Assembly: GCA_910585795.1 (NCBI GenBank)
Contig: CAJUFV010000087.1
Span: 1 to 20,426 of the forward strand
From: an uncultured Clostridia bacterium
GTDB taxonomy: Bacteria; Bacillota; Clostridia; UBA1381
Direction: 5' to 3'
DNA: 20,426 bases
A program made the position numbers and the translations under genes. The notes beneath the pieces were generated by a model, which saw only the letters and a list, made by a program, of their open reading frames with translations, did not search any database and had not been told where the DNA came from. Below, piece after piece: positions 1 to 6,300 of this stretch. Each line of letters opens with the position of its first letter. The first letter of the stretch is position 1.

Positions 1-24
1 ATACATGGTAAAATCTAATAAAAC

Positions 25-39
25 AATAGGTTATATTTT
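25..39 (+). promoter_or_regulatory. Copy of the 15-bp AATAGGTTAAATTTG motif
   Basis: AATAGGTTATATTTT matches 13 of 15 positions of the motif that recurs in the divergent control region at 5979-6210. It lies beyond the terminator of the leftward gene, so it would serve a gene starting left of the window. At 5979 the motif begins 22 bases from the last base of a perfect leftward -10 box; the same offset here reaches position 3, and bases 1-3 (ATA) fit the end of such a box. That last point rests on three bases only. Confidence 0.3.
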
Positions 40-61
40 CATTTAGTTGGTAGTTTTCAAT

Positions 62-99
62 AAAAAAGAATATCCGCGGGAATTTTGCGGATATTCTTT
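62..99 (-). terminator. Rho-independent terminator of the double metallophosphoesterase gene
   Basis: A perfect 13-bp stem pairs 65-77 with 87-99 around a 9-base loop (78-86). Read on the minus strand it is followed by a run of T (complement of A62-A67). It begins about 20 bases after the TAG stop at 121-123, the expected place and orientation for an intrinsic terminator of the leftward gene. Confidence 0.9.
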
Positions 100-120
100 G
101 TAATTAATTACCTTGTTTTA

Positions 121-3100
121 CTAATTGATAGAAAAGCTTTTCATATCATAATGCATCATATTTGTATTCCAGAGGAAAATTTTCACAGTATCGCTGTCCT
201 GAGGAACGGTATATGAGCCTTCCATAAATGTATCGGAATTTGCCGATTTTGAAATCTTTTCTATTGATTTAAGAACATTGCGGTCATATGAAGCAATATA
301 CAGATATAATTCAGCGTCTTTATCAGCTTCTGCGATATCAGCGGAAACAGATATTGTTTCGCCGGCTGCTACAGAGGAAGAGTTAAAGTTTATCTTTGTT
401 TCATCTTTCACAATGCTTTCAGCCGCGTGTGAAACGGTTATTCCTGTCATCCATACGCCAAAGGTGGCTGTGTCGCCGCTTATGTCAAAGCCCAGCGCTG
501 AAATTTCAGATACGTCTGTCATATTAAGCGGTGCGTTGCTTACAAGAAGTGTTGCAGCCGTAAATTCAGGTTCGTGGTATGTGTCGTCACGTCCTGTGCG
601 TACAGGAGCAATATATACTGAATATGTCTGTTTGTCAAGGTCAACAATTGTTCTTGCGCATACATACTGTCCAACCCACGAATCTTCTGATGAACCGACT
701 ATGGCTGATATTTTGTTTCCAACTTGCTCGCCGTTGGCGTTAACTGCATTGGCGCTGCCGCTGCCGTTGCCTGCGGCATTAAATCTTATTTCTGTAACCG
801 CGTTTTCATCGCCGTTGGCATTTTTTCCGTAAAGTTTATATGAAACATAGCCTGAAAGCTTGTGCAGAACACCAAATTCTGTATCAATTACATATGTTCC
901 GTTTTCATTGAATAGTGAAGGATTAAGCACCTTGTCATTCTCAAAATCAAGTTTCATAAGTTTTCCGGTCTGATTTTTCTTTGTTGAAAATCTCATTGCT
1001 TCTATATGCATTGAAGAATTTGTTGATTCTATTGCAGGTGTCCAAGTGACTGAGGAATCAGCAGTTATACCGCTCTTTTCCCAATCCCATACTTCAACTC
1101 CGTCATTATTAAGTTTCTTGGCGGCGGTTGTTATATCCATATGATATAATTCTTTTAAATCATCGGGAATCTGAGGCAGAGAACGTGTTTTAAATACATC
1201 GCTTTCAATAGGTTCGGATTCGTTATAGAATGTGTCATAGGCTGTAACTACAGCTTTATATTCTTTGCCGGCCTCAAGTCCGGAGAAGCTCCAGTTGTTT
1301 TCAGACGGCATTTCGTTTGCGTGCTTCAGCCAGTAATACGACGATGGTGTCACTTTTTTAACGGCTTTGCCTGTAGCAGTATCAATAATTTCAACGGCGT
1401 AGTTATTTACAGCTGTTTCATCATCCTTTGCCTGAGTGAAGCTTATACGGCAGTTGGTTTCTGTAATATCAGAAGCCGTAACTGCGGCGTCGCTGTCAAA
1501 ATACGGAGCTGTTGTGTCTCGGTCGTCTGTGTATGTCCAGTTAGCCCTATCGTTTACATCGACAATCCATGGTTCTCCAAATTCCATATCACGGAATAAA
1601 TCGAGTCTGTGTATGATTACTTTTTCGTCAGCGTCTACCTCAATGTAGTAGCCTGAGCTCTCATTTTCATTGCTGCTTCCGAAACGTCTTGGCATATAGT
1701 TTTCATCCCAGCAGTTTTCTATTTCCATATTGTTAACCGCGCCTGTGTTGAGGGAAGTGAATTCCTTCTGATGAATAGAGCGCTCATTTGCCATTGTCCA
1801 GTGAGAGTGTCCTGCGAATGTGATAGCGTTGGAATGATTTTTAAGTCCGTTATAAAGCTCAGAGGTACCCCAGTAGCTTGATTCGGAAACAGCTCCATTT
1901 TTAAAGCCTGTTATCGGTGATGAACCGAAAACAGTATCCTTTACAGCTGGATGCATTGCGACAAATATCGGTTTTCCGTTTGATTCTGCCGCCGCGTCAT
2001 TCATAGCGTTTTCAAACCATTCAATGGTCTGAGGTGAATGTACATATTCATATTTTTCAGGGTTATAATCATCATTATATTTGTATGTATCCTGACTTAC
2101 GCATATAAATTTATAGCCTTTAATATCATATATGTTGTTTGTTTTAGTAAGAGTTGAGTCATATTTTGAAAGCTCTTTTACAAAATTATCGCCTTTGCCG
2201 TCCTGAACATCGTGATTACCCCGAAGGAACATAACCTTTACATTGTTTGCCTTTATTTCAGGGATGGAGTTAAAGTCATTAATCATTGCCTGATATTCGG
2301 CAGGGTTACTGTTGTGGGTTATGTCGCCCGGTACAATTATTGCGTCAAGCAGGACATTGCCCTGTGTGTCTTTTGATTTGTCAACAACCTGTTTAAGCGC
2401 GTTCTTGACTTTTTCGCTTACTGTCGCGCTGCCGTTTTGAGCATTACGTCCGTACTGGAAATCAGACAGTACCGCGAATCTTAATTTAATATCATCAGGA
2501 TTAGGAGTGGCTGACGGAGTAACGGTTGGAGTAGTCGTTGGAGCTGGTGTAGTTGTTGGCTTGTTTGTTGGGTCAGCTGTAGACGTAACCGTTGGAGCTG
2601 GTGTAGTCGTTGGATTGTTTGTTGGGTCAGCTGTAGGCGTAACCGTTTGAGCTGGTGTAGTCGTTGGATTGTTTGTTGGGTCAGCTGTAGGTGTAACTGT
2701 CGGAGTTGGTGCTTCAGTCGGTTCAGGTGTGGCTGTTGGCGCCGGAGGATACGCGTTTACTTCGTTAATAAATGCAGTTATTTCCTCATCAGTAAGATTG
2801 GTTTTACCCATAAGCATCCAGCCGTTTTTGATAAATTCATCTATTTTTGCGTCACCGTTAAGCTCTGTCTTTTTTGCCGGAAGTGTCACCGTAAGCATTG
2901 TGTTCAGGTCGTCAGCCTTTGTCAATGCTTTTCTTGCCTCGACATTGCTGTATTCTGCCGCTACTTCAGCGTCGGTCAACGCTCTCTGATAAAGCTTTCC
3001 GAATACAAACTGACCGCCCATAGCGTCTTGCGCGTTTGTATTTTCAGGACGATAGTCGGCGCCCATAAATACGCTGTAGTGGTCCTTCATATTAGTACCT

Positions 3101-5901
3101 TGCGGGAACTGGATAATACCGCCTTTGTTTAACGTATCAACACATTTGCCGTCTACATATACCTTTATCTGACTTGAGGTTACTGTAACAGCTATGTGAT
3201 AATATTTATTTAATGAGAGTGTTGTATTATCGCCCGGATAGGTTCCTCCGCTCGACTTTTTAATCCAGCCGCTTGAATTGGCAACATAAACTAATAGTTT
3301 TCCCGTTGAGTTTGTTTCAATATCAAAACCGTATGTTTGAGCGGCTCCGAATATTATACCTGAGTATTCTGTCAATTTTGCGTAACATTCAATTGTATAC
3401 CCGTCTGATGTTGCCATAAGATTGCGTCTTGCTTCTGGGAGAGGTACTCGGTAAGCGCCTAAATCACCTTTAGGTATTGTTGACTCGTAACGCTTTTGTT
3501 CAGAATTATATGAAATCGCTGTAGTACCGTTGTCTAAGTCTGTCATAGAATTGTCAATAGCGTAGTTTGAGTTATCCATAGCCATTGAGTCTGTATAATA
3601 GGCAGATACAATCGCGTCAGAGCTTGTATATTCTGTTTTAGCTTCTGTTGTAAATTCTTCGCTCTCTATAGGTTCTGATTCATTATAGAAATTGTCAAGC
3701 GCGGTGATTCTTATTTTGTATGATGTGTTTGGTTTTAGTTGATAGTAGGCGCTGTTGTTGATTTTATTAAAGTCACTCAGCTTAAAGGTCTGTGTTTCGG
3801 GATAATCCGATGTTCCTTCAAGCCAGTAATATGACGAGAGTGTGACGGTTTTATCCGACTGACCTGTTGATTGATTAATGGCTTCAGCCTTGTAGTTTAC
3901 GACCTGATTATCCGCGTCGCTTGCCTGAGGAAAAGTAATCGTGCAGTCGGACGCTGTAACGTCGGAAATTGTTACGCTATCCTGCGCGTTAAAATACGGC
4001 GCGGTGTTGTCACGGTCGTCTGTATACTGCCAGTTTTCTTTGTCATTTACGTTAACTGTCCACGGCTCACCGAATTCGCGCGGATTTTCTTCCGTGCCGC
4101 GGTAGAAGTCCATTTTATGTATTGTAAGGTTATTGTCGGTATCTACCTCTATGTAATAACCCGTGCTTTCATTTTCATTGTTGCCGTATCTTTTTGGCTG
4201 GTGCGCCTCGTCCCAAGCGCCTTCGTCAGCCTCAAGGTTATTGACTGAGCCTGTGTTCAGGGAAGTAAAATCCTTTTGATGGATTGAACGCTCATTAGAC
4301 AGCACCCAGTGAGAATGACCGGAGAAGGTTACGGCGTTGGAGTGGTTCTTAAGTGAATTATACAGCTCGTTTGTAGCCCAGTATGACGAGGTTGTAGGCT
4401 TACCTGCCTTCATACCGTTTATTACATATGAACCGTATACAGTGTCCTTTATATTTGGATGCATACCTACAAATATAGGCTTGCCGTTTGATTTGTCGGC
4501 AGCTACATTCATTGCTGTAGTAAACCAAGATATTGTATCAGGTGAGTGAAGATACGGATAACTGCTTGATTCGTCATTACTTCTTTGAGTATCTTGACTT
4601 ACCATAACAAACTGATAGCCGTTTACTTCATATATATTATTGGCTTTTGTTAAAGTTGGGTCATATTTTGAAATTGAAATGATAAAGTTTTGCTGTTTGT
4701 CTGGTTTTGCGTCGTGATTGCCGCGCAGGAACATAACCTTTGTATGACTGCCTGTGGGAATAACTTCACTTAAATCGTTTATAAAAGCGTCAAATTCCTC
4801 AGTGCTGCTGTTATGGCTTATATCACCGGGAATCATAAGAGCGTCAAGCTTGTCAATACCGCCTGCTTTTGCGATTACCTGTCTAAGAGCTTTTTTAAAT
4901 TTATTTCCGTCGTAGGCATAATTATCTGAACCGTGTCTGCCGTACTGGAAATCAGACAGTACTGCCATACGCAGATTTACGCCGTCAGCCGGCGCCTCGG
5001 TAACTGTAGGAGATTCGGTTTCAACAGGTTCAGGGGTGTATTCGCTTATCACGGCATTTTTGAGCCATACGCCGCTGCTGTATCTTATGTTATTTACATT
5101 AAAGCTAAAGCCTGTAAACTTTGCAATATTTGCATAGTTTAAATCTGCGTTTTCAACAAGCAAATGTTCTTCTGTCGGTTCTGTTTCCGAATAACTTGTA
5201 GTATCTGTTTTTCTTATTACAAGCCATGCGGAATACTTATTGTTTACAAGGTCAAGCTTTACTCTTACAAAATAAAGCTGTCCTGCTGTCGAGTCGCTTG
5301 TTGAAGAAGAGAGTTTTATGTCTTTGGAATTTCCGACGGTATTTCCGAACGCGTCCACTGCAAATGCTGTAGCAGGACGGTTTGTGCTTGAAGATGTTGA
5401 TTTGGGGTTTAAACGTATTTCCGCGATATTGCGTTCCTCGCCGTTTGCGTTTTGACCGTGCAGTACAAGGTTTGTATATCCGTCAGCTCTGCTTACCGCG
5501 GAAAATTCAGTTTCAAATATGTATCCGTCTCCGTCAAGGGCAGGAGGATTATTTACGGTATCCCCATTAAAGTTTAACTTCATTAAATTTATGGAGCTTT
5601 GTATGCCAGTAAAGGTTCTCGAGGAAAATCTTACCGACAGCTCATTAACTGAATCGGCGCTGTTGATTTTCTGCACACTCCATATTGTGTTTGTGGTATC
5701 GCAATTAATACCATAGCTGTTTAAAGCCTCTTTATCTATAGCAGTTCCAAGCGCGTAATCCTCAGATGGAATATTTGCCGCGTTATAGACAAGCGGAAAG
5801 GTGAAGTCTGTATCGGCAGCATTCACGGCCGGTATGATGGCAAATAGCTGTGCCAGAACTATAAGCATAGCGAAAAATTGCCTGTATTGTTTGTGTTTCA
5901 T
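121..5901 (-). CDS. Secreted giant protein with two calcineurin-like metallophosphoesterase domains, FN3 and LamG modules
   Basis: The 1926-residue product has a signal peptide (1-28, ending AVNA). Order: beta-rich module A (about 36-288), metallophosphoesterase 1 (309-600), fibronectin-III-like domain (632-753), LamG/concanavalin-like domain (765-985), helical segment (986-1051), Thr/Pro linker (1052-1136), metallophosphoesterase 2 (1137-1435), second FN3-like domain (1463-1573), second copy of module A (1585-1825), and a C-terminal beta domain. Both enzyme domains keep the family's metal-binding motifs: SDFQYGR (D317, D1147), PGD (D360, D1193), RGNHD (N395/H396, N1229/H1230), MHP (H481, H1317) and GHSHW (H529/H531, H1365/H1367). 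The first motif is D-x-Q, not the usual D-x-H. ATG 5899-5901 is preceded by GAGAGGGG (5910-5917), eight bases away. The family hydrolyses phosphomono- or diesters; the substrate here is unknown. The position, divergent from a lyase operon, suggests removal of phosphate groups from a glycan outside the cell. No LPXTG or SLH anchor is seen. The folds of module A and the C-terminal domain are guesses. Confidence 0.92.
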   Translation of the reverse strand: MKHKQYRQFFAMLIVLAQLFAIIPAVNAADTDFTFPLVYNAANIPSEDYALGTAIDKEALNSYGINCDTTNTIWSVQKINSADSVNELSVRFSSRTFTGIQSSINLMKLNFNGDTVNNPPALDGDGYIFETEFSAVSRADGYTNLVLHGQNANGEERNIAEIRLNPKSTSSSTNRPATAFAVDAFGNTVGNSKDIKLSSSTSDSTAGQLYFVRVKLDLVNNKYSAWLVIRKTDTTSYSETEPTEEHLLVENADLNYANIAKFTGFSFNVNNIRYSSGVWLKNAVISEYTPEPVETESPTVTEAPADGVNLRMAVLSDFQYGRHGSDNYAYDGNKFKKALRQVIAKAGGIDKLDALMIPGDISHNSSTEEFDAFINDLSEVIPTGSHTKVMFLRGNHDAKPDKQQNFIISISKYDPTLTKANNIYEVNGYQFVMVSQDTQRSNDESSSYPYLHSPDTISWFTTAMNVAADKSNGKPIFVGMHPNIKDTVYGSYVINGMKAGKPTTSSYWATNELYNSLKNHSNAVTFSGHSHWVLSNERSIHQKDFTSLNTGSVNNLEADEGAWDEAHQPKRYGNNENESTGYYIEVDTDNNLTIHKMDFYRGTEENPREFGEPWTVNVNDKENWQYTDDRDNTAPYFNAQDSVTISDVTASDCTITFPQASDADNQVVNYKAEAINQSTGQSDKTVTLSSYYWLEGTSDYPETQTFKLSDFNKINNSAYYQLKPNTSYKIRITALDNFYNESEPIESEEFTTEAKTEYTSSDAIVSAYYTDSMAMDNSNYAIDNSMTDLDNGTTAISYNSEQKRYESTIPKGDLGAYRVPLPEARRNLMATSDGYTIECYAKLTEYSGIIFGAAQTYGFDIETNSTGKLLVYVANSSGWIKKSSGGTYPGDNTTLSLNKYYHIAVTVTSSQIKVYVDGKCVDTLNKGGIIQFPQGTNMKDHYSVFMGADYRPENTNAQDAMGGQFVFGKLYQRALTDAEVAAEYSNVEARKALTKADDLNTMLTVTLPAKKTELNGDAKIDEFIKNGWMLMGKTNLTDEEITAFINEVNAYPPAPTATPEPTEAPTPTVTPTADPTNNPTTTPAQTVTPTADPTNNPTTTPAPTVTSTADPTNKPTTTPAPTTTPTVTPSATPNPDDIKLRFAVLSDFQYGRNAQNGSATVSEKVKNALKQVVDKSKDTQGNVLLDAIIVPGDITHNSNPAEYQAMINDFNSIPEIKANNVKVMFLRGNHDVQDGKGDNFVKELSKYDSTLTKTNNIYDIKGYKFICVSQDTYKYNDDYNPEKYEYVHSPQTIEWFENAMNDAAAESNGKPIFVAMHPAVKDTVFGSSPITGFKNGAVSESSYWGTSELYNGLKNHSNAITFAGHSHWTMANERSIHQKEFTSLNTGAVNNMEIENCWDENYMPRRFGSSNENESSGYYIEVDADEKVIIHRLDLFRDMEFGEPWIVDVNDRANWTYTDDRDTTAPYFDSDAAVTASDITETNCRISFTQAKDDETAVNNYAVEIIDTATGKAVKKVTPSSYYWLKHANEMPSENNWSFSGLEAGKEYKAVVTAYDTFYNESEPIESDVFKTRSLPQIPDDLKELYHMDITTAAKKLNNDGVEVWDWEKSGITADSSVTWTPAIESTNSSMHIEAMRFSTKKNQTGKLMKLDFENDKVLNPSLFNENGTYVIDTEFGVLHKLSGYVSYKLYGKNANGDENAVTEIRFNAAGNGSGSANAVNANGEQVGNKISAIVGSSEDSWVGQYVCARTIVDLDKQTYSVYIAPVRTGRDDTYHEPEFTAATLLVSNAPLNMTDVSEISALGFDISGDTATFGVWMTGITVSHAAESIVKDETKINFNSSSVAAGETISVSADIAEADKDAELYLYIASYDRNVLKSIEKISKSANSDTFMEGSYTVPQDSDTVKIFLWNTNMMHYDMKSFSIN
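2539..2700 (-). repeat. Three tandem 54-bp units encoding an 18-residue Thr/Pro linker repeat
   Basis: Residues 1068-1121 of the double metallophosphoesterase are three copies of TVTPTADPTNNPTTTPAP with few substitutions (Q for P at the end of copy 1; S for P and K for N in copy 3). DNA copies lie at 2647-2700, 2593-2646 and 2539-2592 and are nearly identical, so copy number may vary by slippage. The repeats sit in a longer Thr/Pro linker joining the two halves of the protein, of the kind that separates modules in secreted clostridial enzymes. Confidence 0.9.
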
Positions 5902-5951
5902 AAAAAATGCCCCTCTCGTAAAATATTTTTGGTAGTTTTATCTATGTTTTT

Positions 5952-5957
5952 ATTATA
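5952..5957 (-). promoter_or_regulatory. Candidate -10 box of the metallophosphoesterase gene
   Basis: The plus-strand ATTATA reads TATAAT on the minus strand, a perfect sigma-A -10 hexamer about 50 bases upstream of the ATG. No good -35 is visible: the best at 16-base spacing is TTACTC (5974-5979). A strong -10 with a poor -35 next to a repeated motif is typical of a promoter that needs an activator; that interpretation is inference. Confidence 0.5.
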
Positions 5958-5978
5958 AAAAGAAAATGGATTTGAGTA

Positions 5979-6013
5979 AATAGGTTAAATTAGTAAAAAA
6001 TAGTTTAAATTTT
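5979..6013 (+). promoter_or_regulatory. Tandem pair of the 15-bp motif next to the leftward promoter
   Basis: AATAGGTTAAATTAG (5979-5993) and AATAGTTTAAATTTT (5999-6013) match at 12 of 15 positions and are offset by exactly 20 bases, about two helical turns. AraC-family activators commonly bind such phased direct repeats just upstream of or overlapping a -35. This pair abuts the -35 position of the leftward promoter. The motif is AT-rich, so chance resemblance must be considered. Confidence 0.5.
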
Positions 6014-6024
6014 ATATAAAATAA

Positions 6025-6062
6025 AAAATTACGGCAGTGAGAGAGAATACTGCCGTAATTTT
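6025..6062. terminator. Perfect 14-bp hairpin with A and T flanks, terminator-like in both directions
   Basis: 6025-6038 (AAAATTACGGCAGT) pairs perfectly with 6049-6062 around a 10-base loop (GAGAGAGAAT). The GC-rich centre flanked by A on the left and T on the right resembles a bidirectional intrinsic terminator, yet it lies between divergent genes, where no terminator is needed. It may insulate the two promoters, end a short transcript, act as an attenuator in a long leader of the leftward gene, or be a protein-binding dyad. Confidence 0.5.
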
Positions 6063-6144
6063 AGGGAGAGTTTAGGGGGTTCAATGAAAAAAATGTTTTA
6101 TTTCATTTTACAAGCTCATTATAGCGGAAAGAAGAAAAAAAGCC

Positions 6145-6210
6145 AATAGGCTAAATTTGTTTTTATGGTTTAATTTTGACAAAAATTGAAAATCGCAAAA
6201 TTAAACTATT
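6145..6210. promoter_or_regulatory. Second cluster of the 15-bp motif, two direct and one inverted copy
   Basis: AATAGGCTAAATTTG (6145-6159, +), TATGGTTTAATTTTG (6164-6178, +; 19 bases on) and CAAAATTAAACTATT (6196-6210), whose complement is AATAGTTTAATTTTG. The second and third form an exact 11-bp inverted repeat (GTTTAATTTTG at 6168-6178 and its complement at 6196-6206). The inverted copy is nearest the lyase operon, so the promoter-proximal copy points against its gene on both sides of the region. A candidate operator or activator site. Confidence 0.45.
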
Positions 6211-6227
6211 AATAAAAATATAGCATA

Positions 6228-6256
6228 TTGACTTTTTATATAAAATTCTATTAAAT
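6228..6256 (+). promoter_or_regulatory. Candidate promoter of the lyase operon
   Basis: TTGACT (6228-6233), a 17-base spacer and TTAAAT (6251-6256) would start transcription near 6263, giving a leader of about 40 bases. An alternative -10, TATAAA (6239-6244), has no recognisable -35 and would need an activator, as proposed for the leftward promoter. A TTGACA at 6176-6181 has no good -10 at normal spacing. Confidence 0.4.
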
Positions 6257-6300
6257 TTAAAATAGAAGTTAAAAATATTTTGGCAGGGAGGATTATGATT

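Larger units (their letters stand above)
5902..6300. promoter_or_regulatory. Divergent control region between the metallophosphoesterase gene and the lyase operon
   Basis: This is the only gap of more than 300 bases. It is very AT-rich and holds the start signals of both divergent units. Seen in order: the leftward ribosome binding site (5910-5917), a perfect leftward -10 hexamer (5952-5957), two + copies of a 15-bp motif (5979-5993, 5999-6013), a perfect hairpin (6025-6062), a possible 21-codon reading frame (6084-6149), three more motif copies (6145-6159, 6164-6178, and 6196-6210 inverted), a candidate rightward promoter (6228-6256) and a rightward GGGAGG site (6286-6291). An AraC-type regulator, such as the response regulator encoded at 17005-18600, is the natural candidate to bind here. 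Confidence 0.75.

Noticed and set aside
278..832. Long plus-strand open frame opposite the metallophosphoesterase gene
   Set aside because: It is antisense to a coherent multi-domain protein, has no ribosome binding site or recognisable domain, and reflects the composition of the real gene. The same holds for the other overlapping frames on both strands.
2494..2748. Short tandem repeats that might suggest a CRISPR array
   Set aside because: The 54-bp units are contiguous, without unique spacers, and are in frame inside a Thr/Pro linker of a large coding region.
6176..6207. TTGACA at 6176 with TAAACT at 6202 as the operon promoter
   Set aside because: The spacing is 20 bases, too long for a normal sigma-A promoter, and both elements fall within the repeated motif copies.
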